Source: a virus
Length of the DNA stretch: 38,903 nt
IMG/VR virus record: IMGVR_UViG_3300046463_000397
Location: 1 to 38,903 of that record
Strand: one strand, 5' to 3'
Below, in pieces: positions 12,059 through 20,759 of this stretch. The translations under genes were made by a program, and so were the position numbers. The notes below the pieces were generated by a model that worked only from the letters and a program-made list of their open reading frames with translations, was not told the origin of the DNA and did no database searches. Each line of letters starts with the position of its first letter. Positions within the stretch are counted from its first letter, which is position 1.

Positions 12059-14091
12059 AAGTCACAAGCCAGTTCTCCAATCCGCTCGCCGTTCTCGCCT
12101 CGCTGCGGAACGCGCTGAAGCAACTCAAGCCGCCTCCGGACATCGCGCCGTCGAAGTGGGCGGAAGACAACGTCTGGATTCCTGAAGGCAATGCGAAGCC
12201 CGGCAAGCTGCGCTTCGCAAACGCGCCCTACCAGCGCGGCATGCTCGATGTCATCAAAGAGCCTGGCGTGTACCGCATCACGTACATGACCGGCGCGCAG
12301 CTGGGCAAGACGACCGTGCAGCAGTGCGTGACCGGCTACTTCATCGCGCACGAACCTCGCTCGCAGATGTTCGTGCAGCCGAGCCAGGGCGACGTGCAGA
12401 CGTTCCTCGAGACGAAGCTGCGGCCGATGCTCGAATCGAACCCGGCCATCAGCGAAAAGATGGCGAAGCCGCGCGGGCGCGAAGGCGTGAACAACAGCCG
12501 CATCATCAGTTTCATGGGCGGCTTCCTGATGTTCGCCTGGGCGGGCTCGACGAAGACCCTGCGCGGCCGCTCTGCGCCGATTATCCAGGCCGATGAAATC
12601 AACGGCTTCGAGACGACGGCCGAAGGCGACCCGGGCGAGCTCATCGCGCAGCGCGCGGCATCGTTCGGCGACCAGGCGCTGCGCACGGAAAGCTCCACGC
12701 CGACTGAGAAAGGCGGCCGTATCGACAAGGCGTTCTACGAAGGCGACCAACGCCGGTTCTATGTGCCCTGCCCGCACTGCTCCGCGCCGCAGTATCTGCG
12801 CTGGGAGAACGTGATGTGGACTGGCCGGCAATCGACCGGCATCGACGACTACGCGAAGGACCAGGACCGCGCGGACCAACACAACCCGGCGGACGCGCAG
12901 TACATGTGCGAAGCGTGCGGCGTGGGCTGGAGTGACGCGGAACGCAAGGCTGCGATTCGTGCCGCTGAAGGCCTGGGTCACGGCTGGAAGGCTGCGAAGC
13001 CGTTCAAGGGCCACGCATCGTTCCATGCGCCGGAGCTCCTCTCGACGTTCCGCGACATGAGCAAAATCGTCCAGTCCTACCTGGACAAAATCGCGCTCGA
13101 CGACATGCGCTCGTTCGTGAACGTGTCGCTTGGTGAGCCGTATGAAGTCGAAGGCGACAAAGCCGACCCGAACAAGCTGCTCGCGCGCCGGGAAGTCTAC
13201 AAGGCCCAGGTGCCGATGGGTGGCGTGTACGTCACTGCCGGCATCGACGCGCAGAACGACCGCCTGGAAGTGGAGCGCGTTGCCTGGGGCGTGAACGAAG
13301 AGAGCTGGCGCATCGACTACAAGGTGCTCTGGGGCGACACCCTGCTGCCGGAAGTGTGGCATGAGCTCGAGGACTACCTCAGCGAGGAGCTGGTGCACGA
13401 ATCCGGCGCCGTGATGCGTGTTCGCGCGGCCTGTCTCGACACTGGCGGCCAGGACGGCTACGCACCGGTGGCGTATGACTGGCTCCGCGGGAAGACGGGC
13501 CGGGGTATTTTCGGTATCAAAGGCACGCCGGGCTGGGGCAAGGGCATCCTGGGCTCGATTATGCGCAAGCAACAAGGTAAGAACGCGCGCAAGGTTGACG
13601 TGTACCCGGTGTATGTCGACGAAGGCAAGCTGCTCGTCATGCGCCGGCTCGCGCTCGAAGCGCCTGGGCCGGGCTATTGCCACTTCGGAGAAGACGCCGA
13701 CGAGGAATATTTCGCGCAGCTCACCTCCGAGAAGCTCATTACGCACTATACGAAAGGGTTCCCGGTGCGAAAGTGGTACAAGCCGCCGAAGGCGCGGAAC
13801 GAAGCGCTGGACTGCCGTGTGTACGCCTACGCCGCGCTGAAAATCATGCGTCCGGACCTGAAAAGGCTCGCTGAACGCCTGGTTGGCGCCGACTACGTGC
13901 CGCCGAAGCCGCTCCTGAAGCCCAAAAAGGCCCCAGAAGCCGCTCCAGCGCTGGCCGTAGAGGCTCCGGCAGCCGCGCCTATCTCGCAGGAGGAACAAAC
14001 GGTCCAGGCGCCCGAAAATGTGCCTATTGTCCGGTCCAAGCGTCTGCAAGCCCGTCGTGGCGGTGGCGGAAGCTGGGCCACACGCTGGTAA
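12055..14091 (+). CDS. Terminase large subunit (lambda GpA-like)
   Basis: 678 aa, the normal GpA length (~640) plus a Pro/Ala-rich C-terminal extension. The N-terminal ATPase has a Walker A-like TGAQLGKTT near residues 79-87 and IIQADEING as Walker B. A CPHC...CEAC zinc-binding pair lies in the middle. The nuclease half follows (YVTAGIDAQNDRLEVERVAWG, ACLDTGGQDGYAP). It packages DNA and cuts at cos. The C-terminal tail (about 615-678) contains APISQEE, encoded by a copy of the 20-bp dispersed repeat. Confidence 0.95.
   Translation: MKVTSQFSNPLAVLASLRNALKQLKPPPDIAPSKWAEDNVWIPEGNAKPGKLRFANAPYQRGMLDVIKEPGVYRITYMTGAQLGKTTVQQCVTGYFIAHEPRSQMFVQPSQGDVQTFLETKLRPMLESNPAISEKMAKPRGREGVNNSRIISFMGGFLMFAWAGSTKTLRGRSAPIIQADEINGFETTAEGDPGELIAQRAASFGDQALRTESSTPTEKGGRIDKAFYEGDQRRFYVPCPHCSAPQYLRWENVMWTGRQSTGIDDYAKDQDRADQHNPADAQYMCEACGVGWSDAERKAAIRAAEGLGHGWKAAKPFKGHASFHAPELLSTFRDMSKIVQSYLDKIALDDMRSFVNVSLGEPYEVEGDKADPNKLLARREVYKAQVPMGGVYVTAGIDAQNDRLEVERVAWGVNEESWRIDYKVLWGDTLLPEVWHELEDYLSEELVHESGAVMRVRAACLDTGGQDGYAPVAYDWLRGKTGRGIFGIKGTPGWGKGILGSIMRKQQGKNARKVDVYPVYVDEGKLLVMRRLALEAPGPGYCHFGEDADEEYFAQLTSEKLITHYTKGFPVRKWYKPPKARNEALDCRVYAYAALKIMRPDLKRLAERLVGADYVPPKPLLKPKKAPEAAPALAVEAPAAAPISQEEQTVQAPENVPIVRSKRLQARRGGGGSWATRW
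13975..13994 (+). repeat. Late dispersed repeat, copy 2 (inside terminase gene)
   Basis: GCGCCTATCTCGCAGGAGGA, in frame as APISQEE. It is 101 bases upstream of the next gene start (14095). Confidence 0.75.
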
Positions 14092-14094
14092 ACA

Positions 14095-14640
14095 ATGACG
14101 CATACCACGAAAACGCTTCCTGAAACGTGCACCGCAGGCCTGGATTTCCATGCCGCGGTGCATGCGCGCGACTATCCGGCACCGCAGTGGACGCTTAGCG
14201 CGTTCCTGCGTGGGCCTCGCTCCATCGACCTGACGGCAACGGGTGACGGTGACACGTTCACCTTTGACGTGCCGGCCGCAGAGACCTCGCAATGGGTCGC
14301 TGGTGAGTATTGGTACACGCTGCGTGCGACCAACGGCAGTGCTGTCGTCGAAGTCGTGGGCGGACGCCTCACCGTCAAGCCTGACCTGGCAGCGATGACT
14401 GAGCCGTATGACGGCCGCAGCCTGGCGGAGCTCGCGCTCGAATCCATCGAAGCCGTGCTGGCGAAGCGCGCTACGCAGGACCAACAGCGCTATACGATTA
14501 ACGGGCGTGAGTTGTGGCGCACTCCGATTCCCGAGCTGCTGAAGCTTCGGACGTTCTACGCGGTGCAAGTGAGCCGTGAAAGAGCCCGTAACAGCGGCAA
14601 AAATAGCTTCGGCCGCCCAATTTACGTGAAATTCCAATGA
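14095..14640 (+). CDS. Head-completion (gpW-like) protein with N-terminal beta domain
   Basis: 181 aa. The N-terminal ~100 residues are beta-rich (FHAAVHARDY, WTLSAFLRGP, SIDLTATGDGDTFTFDV, WYTLRATNG), like the small beta-sandwich found in comparable phage proteins. The C-terminal part (RSLAELALESIEAVLAKRATQDQQRYTINGRELWRTPIPELLKLRTFYAVQV) matches the gpW-like head-tail joining pattern. Position between terminase and portal is that of lambda W. Overlaps the portal start (ATGA). Confidence 0.72.
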   Translation: MTHTTKTLPETCTAGLDFHAAVHARDYPAPQWTLSAFLRGPRSIDLTATGDGDTFTFDVPAAETSQWVAGEYWYTLRATNGSAVVEVVGGRLTVKPDLAAMTEPYDGRSLAELALESIEAVLAKRATQDQQRYTINGRELWRTPIPELLKLRTFYAVQVSRERARNSGKNSFGRPIYVKFQ

Positions 14641-16205
14641 AACTGCCATTTTTCAACGGTCGTCGCAACGAACGCGCGAAGCCTCGCGCACAGCGCAACT
14701 TCTTGCCTACGCTGGCGCAGAACATCAAGAATTCGGTCGCTGGCATGTTCAAGTCGTCGTATGCCGACGCGATGGACGGCTGGGGCTCGCTGCCGACCTC
14801 TCCGGACGCCTTCATCACGCTGCGTCAGACCGCGCTTGTAGCTCGCTCGCGTGAGCAGTGGTCGAATAACGACTACGTGCGCGCTTTCGTGCGCCTGTGC
14901 CGCCAGAACATCGTCGGCAGTCACGGCGTCATCGTGCAAGGCAAGGTCATGCTCGCCAATGGCAAGCCCGATTCGAACGCCAACGCAGCGCTTGAGGCCG
15001 CATTCAAGGAATGGGGCGAGGCGTCGAACTGCGATGTGACCGGCGAATCGTCCTGGCGTGAGCTGCAGGCTCTCGCGGTCGAACATGCGGCGCGCGACGG
15101 TGAGTTCATTTTCCGCAAAGTCTATGGCCCGGCGGCCGGCAAGTTCGGCTTCGCGCTGCAAGCCATCGACCCTATCCGGCTGCCGGTGCGCTACGAGTCA
15201 GGCAACTTCAATGATTCTGGCAACTTCATTCGTCACGGCATCGAATTCACGCAGTACGGCAAGCCGATTGCGTATCACTTCGAGTCGCTCGACGAGTGGG
15301 ACAGCTACTACTACAGCGTGAACGGCGCCGGTTACGTGCGCGTGCCCGCCGATGACATCATTCATGGCTTCGTGAAGGAAATGGCTGGCCAGCGTCGCGG
15401 GATTCCGTGGGCCGCCACCTCGCTGTTCCGCCTGCATCACCTGCAGGGCTTCGAAGACGCTGCTGTGCAGAACGCGCGCGCGTCGGCATCGAAGATGGGC
15501 TTCATCCAGTACACCGATAAGGACCTGGCGCCGGCCGGCCTGGATGACGAATACGAAGGCGGCATGAGCATCAATGCTGAGCCGCTGTCGTTCCATGAGC
15601 TGCCGGTGGGCGCCACCATCGCTGAGTGGACACCGAACTACCCGTCTGGAGAGTTCGCGATTTTCCACAAGGCGATGCTTCGTGGCGCGGCGGCCGGCAT
15701 GGGCGTCGGGTACTGGAAGCTCTCGAATGACCAGGAAGGCGTCAACCTCTCGACGGCGCGCGCCGCTGACATCAACGAGCGTGAGACGTGGAAAGACCAC
15801 CAGGCCTGGCTCATCGAAAAGCTGTGCCTGCCGGTGTATCGCGAGTTCCTGAAGCAAGCCCTGCTCCGCGGCCTCATCGTCGCGAAGAACGGCAAGCCGC
15901 TCTCGCCGGCCAAAATCGCCGTATACCAGGACGTGCATTTCCAAGGCCGTCGCTGGAGCTGGATGGACCCGGTGAAGGAAGCAACGGCGAACATCATGGA
16001 AATCCAGGCTGGCATCAAGTCGCCGTCCGCGGTGATTCGTGAGCAAGGTAAGGAACCAGAAGACGTATACCGCGAAATCGCGGAAGACATGCGCATGATG
16101 GCCGACGCCGGCATTCCGGTGAACATCGTCCGCAAGTTCTTCGGCCTGCCGCTGATGCCCATCGACCCCAACCAGCTCGATGACAACGAGCCGAGTGCCG
16201 AATAA
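14637..16205 (+). CDS. Portal protein (lambda gpB family)
   Basis: 522 aa, normal for the family. Early NDYVRAFVRLCRQNIVGSHG, a central SWRELQALAVEHAARDGEFIFRK, and the later EFAIFHKAMLRGAAAGMGVGYWKLSNDQEGVNLSTARAA segment are typical of lambda-type portals. It forms the dodecameric channel at the head vertex and docks terminase. The C-terminal end carries the usual acidic tail (NQLDDNEPSAE). Confidence 0.95.
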   Translation: MKLPFFNGRRNERAKPRAQRNFLPTLAQNIKNSVAGMFKSSYADAMDGWGSLPTSPDAFITLRQTALVARSREQWSNNDYVRAFVRLCRQNIVGSHGVIVQGKVMLANGKPDSNANAALEAAFKEWGEASNCDVTGESSWRELQALAVEHAARDGEFIFRKVYGPAAGKFGFALQAIDPIRLPVRYESGNFNDSGNFIRHGIEFTQYGKPIAYHFESLDEWDSYYYSVNGAGYVRVPADDIIHGFVKEMAGQRRGIPWAATSLFRLHHLQGFEDAAVQNARASASKMGFIQYTDKDLAPAGLDDEYEGGMSINAEPLSFHELPVGATIAEWTPNYPSGEFAIFHKAMLRGAAAGMGVGYWKLSNDQEGVNLSTARAADINERETWKDHQAWLIEKLCLPVYREFLKQALLRGLIVAKNGKPLSPAKIAVYQDVHFQGRRWSWMDPVKEATANIMEIQAGIKSPSAVIREQGKEPEDVYREIAEDMRMMADAGIPVNIVRKFFGLPLMPIDPNQLDDNEPSAE

Positions 16206-16254
16206 TTTCGACCCGAGGATTTAGGAATCCTCACCGTAAATACAAGGAGTTTTT

Positions 16255-18246
16255 GTGAAGCGAGACAAGACGCAGAACCCGGGTGAACACATCGCTCGCA
16301 GCCTGCAGGAAATCAAAGACAAGGGCGGCCTGCAACGCGTCGCCACTGTCGGTGCTATCGACGTCGAGGCGCGCACTGTCGAAGTCTCGTTCTCGAGCGA
16401 GACCGACACCGTCGAGCGCTGGTTCGGCGTCGAAGTGCTGTCGCACGACGCTGGCGCGGTGGACCTGAGCCGCCTGAACAACGCCGCTCCGGTGCTCTGG
16501 ATGCACGACTGGACCGACCAGCGCGGTGTCGTCGTATCGGCGCGCGTCGATGGCGACCGCAAGGGCCGCGCGGTGCTGCGCTTCAGCCAGAACCCGGCCG
16601 GCGAGCAGCTGTTCCGCGACATTCAAGACCAGATTGTCACGAAAATTTCGGTCGGTTATCAGCCGACAGGCATGCGCCTCGTCGAAGAAAAGGCCGATGG
16701 AACCGACGTGTTTTTGGTGACGTCGTGGCAGCCCTACGAAATTTCTTTGGTTTCCGTGCCTGCAGATGATTCTGTGGGCGTTGGACGGAGCTATACCAAT
16801 AAACAGGACGTTGCGCAAGCCGCGCCTATCTCGCTGGAGGAAGTTAACAAGCCTACCAGCGAAACTCGCAGTACCAACTCAACCACCCACACTACAAAGG
16901 GTAATCGAAACATGGAAAAGTTCCTTCGTGATGCGGCCGGCAACCTCGTGCGCGCACTCGTAGACGAGCAAGGCGCTATCACGCAGGTGCTCGAAGTCAT
17001 CGAACGTGCAGGCGAAGGCGAGCGTGTCGCTCAATCGCGCGGTCTCGATGCAGAACGCGCTCGCGTGCGTGACCTGACCGAAATGGGCAAGCAGTACGGC
17101 AAGGCAGACCTGGCTTCGGAGTTCGTTCTCCGCGGCAAGTCGGTTGACGAGTTCCGCGGCGAGCTGCTCGGCGCACTCGCAGCTGAGCGCTCGGCACGCC
17201 CGCTGGCCGACCAAGCCCGCGACGCCGAAATCGGCCTGACGGACAAGGAAGCGAAGCAGTTCTCCATCCTGCGTGCATCGCGCGCTCTGGCGAACCCGCA
17301 CGACAAGCAAGCGCAGAAAGAAGCCGCGTTCGAATTCGAATGCTCGCGCGCCGCGGAAGCGAAGTACGGCAAGACGTCGAAGGGCATCATGCTGCCGGCA
17401 GACGTTCAGAACCGCGCGTTCACGACGACCGGCGGCGGTGCAGCTGGTGTTGCGACGAACCTGCTCGCAAACCACTTCATCGAGGCTCTGCGCCACAAGC
17501 TGAAAGTCGCCAAGCGCGCTACCACGCTCGCTGGCCTCGTCGGCAACGTGGACGTGCCGCGCCAGAACGTCATCGGCCAGGCTTACTGGGTCGGTGAAGG
17601 CGGCGCTCCGACCGCGACGGCTCCTGGCCTGGACCAAATCCAGTTCTCGCCGAAGTCGCTGGCTGCATACACCGACATCACCCGTCGCAGCATGCACCAA
17701 GTGACGCCGGACGCAGAACTCCTGGTTCGCAACGACCTGCTCAAGGCCGTGGCAACCGCGATGGACCTGTCCTGCCTGTACGGCACGGGCGCTGACGGTC
17801 AACCGAAGGGCCTCGTGAACCAGACCGGCCTGTCGGCTATCGAGCTGGCTGGTGCGTTCCCGACGTTCGCTGAGTACGTCGAGCTCGAAACCCTCATCGC
17901 TGCTGCTGATGCGGATGTCGACTCGATGGCGTACATCCTGAACGCGAAGGCTCGTGGCAACGCGAAGACCTCGCAGAAGTTCCCGGGCACGCCGACCGGC
18001 GCGACCATCTGGGAAGCGGGCAACACCATCAACGGCTACAACGCCGACGTGACCAACCAGGTTGCCGACGGTGACGTGTTCTTCGGTGACTTCAGCTCGA
18101 TGGTCATCGCAATGTGGGGCGGTCTGGACCTGATGGTCGACCCGTACTCGCTGAGCACGTCGGGCGGCACCCGCCTGGTGGTGTTCCAAGACGTGGACAT
18201 CAACGTCCGCCACGTCGAATCCTTCGCGTACGCGAAGAAGGCGTAA
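16255..18246 (+). CDS. Prohead protease fused to HK97-fold major capsid protein
   Basis: 663 aa from GTG 16255 with AAGGAG upstream. Residues about 20-180 are an HK97 prohead protease: WMHDWTDQRG (candidate catalytic His84), TKISVGYQP (Ser132) and YEISLVSVPADDSVGVGRS. Residues 220-663 are the capsid: helical delta-like region (220-370), then the HK97 fold with PTATAPGLDQIQFSPKSLAAYTDITR and YGTGADGQPKGLVN. The linker (180-219) is Ser/Thr-rich and contains APISLEE from the dispersed repeat. An internal ATG at 16912 (MEKFLRDAAG), with AAAGGG about 10 bases before it, could give capsid protein alone. Single-chain protease-capsid fusions are known in other phages. Confidence 0.93.
   Translation: MKRDKTQNPGEHIARSLQEIKDKGGLQRVATVGAIDVEARTVEVSFSSETDTVERWFGVEVLSHDAGAVDLSRLNNAAPVLWMHDWTDQRGVVVSARVDGDRKGRAVLRFSQNPAGEQLFRDIQDQIVTKISVGYQPTGMRLVEEKADGTDVFLVTSWQPYEISLVSVPADDSVGVGRSYTNKQDVAQAAPISLEEVNKPTSETRSTNSTTHTTKGNRNMEKFLRDAAGNLVRALVDEQGAITQVLEVIERAGEGERVAQSRGLDAERARVRDLTEMGKQYGKADLASEFVLRGKSVDEFRGELLGALAAERSARPLADQARDAEIGLTDKEAKQFSILRASRALANPHDKQAQKEAAFEFECSRAAEAKYGKTSKGIMLPADVQNRAFTTTGGGAAGVATNLLANHFIEALRHKLKVAKRATTLAGLVGNVDVPRQNVIGQAYWVGEGGAPTATAPGLDQIQFSPKSLAAYTDITRRSMHQVTPDAELLVRNDLLKAVATAMDLSCLYGTGADGQPKGLVNQTGLSAIELAGAFPTFAEYVELETLIAAADADVDSMAYILNAKARGNAKTSQKFPGTPTGATIWEAGNTINGYNADVTNQVADGDVFFGDFSSMVIAMWGGLDLMVDPYSLSTSGGTRLVVFQDVDINVRHVESFAYAKKA
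16822..16841 (+). repeat. Late dispersed repeat, copy 3 (in protease-capsid linker)
   Basis: GCGCCTATCTCGCTGGAGGA, in frame as APISLEE. It is 71 bases upstream of the internal capsid ATG at 16912. Confidence 0.75.
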
Positions 18247-18297
18247 CGAACGTGCAGGAAATCGCCCTGTAAATACGGGGCGAATTTAGCACAACGA

Positions 18298-18324
18298 AAG
18301 GCCGCCAGTCCGGCGGCTTTTTTT
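18298..18324 (+). terminator. Terminator/attenuator after the capsid gene
   Basis: GCCGCC/GGCGGC stem with a 5-base loop and seven T. It is preceded by another hairpin (TCGCCC/GGGCGA, about 18262-18283). It would reduce downstream transcription relative to the capsid gene. Confidence 0.8.
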
Positions 18325-18340
18325 ACTAAGCGAGTCCCAA

Positions 18341-18538
18341 ATGCAATTCTCACTTCCCCGCGTCATGCAACTGAAGGCCAAGGCAGGTTTCCTGCTCGAA
18401 GGCGAGTTCGTGCGCGCCGGCCAGCTCGTCGAAGTCATCGAGAGCGACGCCAAGCAACTCATCCGCGCGGGCGTGGCGGAAGTGCACAAGGTCGTCGACG
18501 AAGTACGCACGGAAGTCTCCAAGCGCAAGGGGGCCTAA
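18341..18538 (+). CDS. Small structural-region protein, 65 aa
   Basis: Begins MQFSLPRVMQLKAKAGFLLEG. Pattern of a short beta barrel (FLLEGEFVRAGQLVEVIESDAKQLIRAGVAEV) and a basic tail (VRTEVSKRKGA). Small proteins with this look often follow the capsid gene and may aid head stability or completion. Stop overlaps the next start by one base (TAATG). Function not established. Confidence 0.7.
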   Translation: MQFSLPRVMQLKAKAGFLLEGEFVRAGQLVEVIESDAKQLIRAGVAEVHKVVDEVRTEVSKRKGA

Positions 18539-18903
18539 TGCCGACTCCAGCCTGGGACAACCCGGCGGATTTTGTCGACCTGGGCGACTTCGCCGTGAAG
18601 GGTGTCATCGAGTTCGTGCCGCAGAGCGGCGCGCGCAATCTCGACGGCACCACGCGCACCGTCACCGGCATTTACGACGGCCCGTACCAGAAGACTCGCC
18701 TGGGCAACGGCGACTTCGAGATGGACGCCACCACGCCGAAGTTCACGTGCGTCGAAGGTTCGTGCGCGGGCGCGCGGCGCGGCGACACGCTCGTCATTTA
18801 CAACGCTGACGGCAAGACGGTGTTCGGCACGTTCGCGGTGATGACGTATCCGCAGCCTGACGGCACCGGCCTCGAGGTTCTCGAGCTTTCGACAGCGGAC
18901 TGA
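18538..18903 (+). CDS. Head-tail joining protein (lambda FII-like)
   Basis: 121 aa, near the 117 aa of lambda gpFII. Beta-rich: FAVKGVIEFVPQSGAR, RTVTGIYDGPYQK, then TTPKFTCVEGSCAGARRGDTLVIYN and FGTFAVMTYPQPDGTGLEVLEL. The sequence RGDTLVIYNADGKTVFGTF is typical of the attachment-protein fold. It would form a ring between the head and the tail connector. Followed immediately by the gpZ-like gene. Confidence 0.75.
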   Translation: MPTPAWDNPADFVDLGDFAVKGVIEFVPQSGARNLDGTTRTVTGIYDGPYQKTRLGNGDFEMDATTPKFTCVEGSCAGARRGDTLVIYNADGKTVFGTFAVMTYPQPDGTGLEVLELSTAD

Positions 18904-18907
18904 CGCG

Positions 18908-19453
18908 ATGAGCAACGAGCTGCTGCACGTAGACATCGACCACACGGCGCTGGAGGACTTGCGCCGTGACCTTGGCGGCACGGCAAAGCAGGTGCAGCTC
19001 GCCTTCAGGCGCGCGTGCACGCGCACGGCCGCGAAGCTGCAGAAGCTCGCGACCAAGGCGCTCGTCTCCGAGCTCGAAATCGAGCAGCTGAAGAAGTTCC
19101 GCCGGCGCCTGCTGTCGTTTCGCATGAAAAAGACCGGCGAAGGCGGCATGAAGCTCTGGTATGGCCTGAATGACCTGCCTCCGAGCTGGCTCACCGGCAA
19201 GCCGACGAAGACGACGAACGGCGTGCAGTTCCGCGACAAGCAATATCCAGGCGCATTCATGAGCCATTCCGGGCTCATTTACAAGCGCCAGGGCAAGTCG
19301 CGCTACCCGATTGAGACGCTCAACTACCCGTTTCAGGAGAAGGCGGAGCGAATCATCGAGCGCGAGGTGTTCGCAAAAGTCACCACGATTTTCTGGGCTG
19401 AGTTCGAACGTGACCTGAAGGCCCGCATCAACTACAACATTGGCGCCAAATGA
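18908..19453 (+). CDS. Minor tail protein Z-like
   Basis: 181 aa. The family pattern of an N-terminal helix pair (ALEDLRRDLGGTAKQVQLAFRRACTRTAAKLQK), then KLWYGLNDLPPSWLTGKP, a loop with GAFM and RQGKSRYPIE, and a C-terminal helix (EREVFAKVTTIFWAEFERDLKARI) matches prophage minor tail protein Z. In lambda-like phages it completes the tail before joining. Stop overlaps the next start (ATGA). Confidence 0.8.
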   Translation: MSNELLHVDIDHTALEDLRRDLGGTAKQVQLAFRRACTRTAAKLQKLATKALVSELEIEQLKKFRRRLLSFRMKKTGEGGMKLWYGLNDLPPSWLTGKPTKTTNGVQFRDKQYPGAFMSHSGLIYKRQGKSRYPIETLNYPFQEKAERIIEREVFAKVTTIFWAEFERDLKARINYNIGAK

Positions 19454-19992
19454 CCGACTTTAACGCTTTTCTCGACCTGGACGCTTTGCACTCCCAAATT
19501 GAGGCTGAGATTAAGGCCCAATATCCGGACCTGAAGGTCGTCGAGTTCTATCGCACCGAAGAACGGCAACAGCTCCCGCTGCCGGCCGTGCTGCTCGATA
19601 TGACTGAGCTCGAAGTGCAAGACGAGAACGACCCTGGCACCGGCCAGCTGGCGGTGAACGCGCGCTTCGAAGCGGAAATCATTTTCGGATTCAACACGCC
19701 GAACGTGAAGCGCGAAATCCGCAAGTTCGCGGCGGCCTTCGCGGCCTGGCTGCGTCTGCGGCGCTGGCAAGGCATCGTCGGACCAGACGCGGTGCACGTC
19801 ACCGGCTGCTACCGCGACGCCTTCCATCCGCAGCTCGACAAATACGAGGTGTGGCGCGTCGAGTTCGCGCAGGTGCTCTACCTGGGCGACAACGTCTGGA
19901 CGAACGACGGAAAGATTCCGACCAACATCTACGTCGGCTTCACGCCTGACGTGGGCCTCGGCTCTGAACCCAAATACACGCAGCTGCAATGA
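19450..19992 (+). CDS. Putative tail terminator/completion protein, 180 aa
   Basis: Begins MTDFNAFLDLDALHSQIEAEI. A helix followed by beta strands (LKVVEFYRTEERQQLPLPAVLLDMTELEVQ), a strand FEAEIIFGF, a helix with basic residues (VKREIRKFAAAFAAWLRL) and C-terminal strands (YEVWRVEFAQVLYLG). This alternation is that of tail terminator proteins, and the place between gpZ and the baseplate spike fits. Name inferred from fold pattern and context. Overlaps gpV by four bases (ATGA). Confidence 0.6.
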   Translation: MTDFNAFLDLDALHSQIEAEIKAQYPDLKVVEFYRTEERQQLPLPAVLLDMTELEVQDENDPGTGQLAVNARFEAEIIFGFNTPNVKREIRKFAAAFAAWLRLRRWQGIVGPDAVHVTGCYRDAFHPQLDKYEVWRVEFAQVLYLGDNVWTNDGKIPTNIYVGFTPDVGLGSEPKYTQLQ

Positions 19993-20651
19993 ACGACCAT
20001 GAATTCGCGCTGAGTGAAGCGCATCGCAAAGTCTCCCAGCTCATCCGCTTCGGCGTGGTGACGGCGGTTGACCTGGCCAACGCCATGGTCCAGTGCAGCT
20101 GCGGCGGGCTCGAAACCGAATGGCTGCCATGGTTCGCCGGCCGCGCGGGCGCCACGCGCAAGTGGTCGCCTCCGAGCGTCGGTGAGCAAGTCATCGTGTT
20201 CGCGCCGTCTGGCGACACGACGACCGGCTTCGTGCTGGCCGGCTTCTACCAGGACGACCACCCTGCTCCGTCGCAGAGCGCCACCGAAGACCGCACCACG
20301 TTCGCGGACGGCAGCGAGGTTATCTACGACGCCGCGGCGCACACGCTAACGGTGAACGTCGGCACCGGCAACGTCATCGTGAACTGCAAGGTCGCCACCG
20401 TAAAGGCCGAAACCAGCGTCACGCTCGACACGCCAGAAGCGACCGTGACGGGCAACCTGACGGTCCAGAAGAACCTGGGTGTCACCGGAGCCATGAACGT
20501 GCAGGGCCAGGGCGCTGACGGGGCTGTATCGACGTTCGCCGGCTCGATTTCCATCAAAAATGGCGACGTCCAGGCCGATGACATCTCGCTGAAGGGCCAC
20601 CACCACACCGCACAGGGCGAAAGCGCTCCGACCACGCCGGCGCAAGCGTAA
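19989..20651 (+). CDS. Baseplate spike protein V (P2 gpV-like)
   Basis: 220 aa. N-terminal OB-fold (FGVVTAVDLANAMVQCSCGGLETEWLPWFAGRAG, WSPPSVGEQVIVFAPSG), then a beta-helix (DGSEVIYDAAAHTLTVNVGTGNVIVNC to ISIKNGDVQADDISLKG). GHHHTAQGE at the end is the histidine motif that binds iron at the P2 spike tip. It is the membrane-puncturing needle of the contractile tail. Begins the P2-type half of the tail module. Confidence 0.93.
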   Translation: MNDHEFALSEAHRKVSQLIRFGVVTAVDLANAMVQCSCGGLETEWLPWFAGRAGATRKWSPPSVGEQVIVFAPSGDTTTGFVLAGFYQDDHPAPSQSATEDRTTFADGSEVIYDAAAHTLTVNVGTGNVIVNCKVATVKAETSVTLDTPEATVTGNLTVQKNLGVTGAMNVQGQGADGAVSTFAGSISIKNGDVQADDISLKGHHHTAQGESAPTTPAQA

Positions 20652-20671
20652 AAGACCGCTAGTTGCATCTC

Positions 20672-20759
20672 TCGCGCGCTATACGGGTTATAGCGTGCAA
20701 TCGCGCACGCGCCTATCTCGTAGGAGGAAGGCGCGCGGCGTATACCACAGAATCAGCAC
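20672..20759. promoter_or_regulatory. Intergenic control region between gpV and gpW
   Basis: Contains CTATACGGGTTATAG (palindrome-like), a minus-oriented ATTGCACGCTATA block (about 20702-20690) and copy 4 of the late repeat, followed by GTATACCAC. No coding signal. The RBS of gpW is not obvious. Confidence 0.5.
20709..20728 (+). repeat. Late dispersed repeat, copy 4 (noncoding)
   Basis: GCGCCTATCTCGTAGGAGGA, 32 bases upstream of the gpW ATG. Here the frame that reads APIS hits TAG, so conservation is at the DNA or RNA level. Confidence 0.75.

Noticed and set aside
11503-14649. 1048-codon open frame on the minus strand
   Set aside because: It lies opposite the terminase genes and is a GC-rich shadow frame: Arg/His/Val-rich with no recognisable motif.
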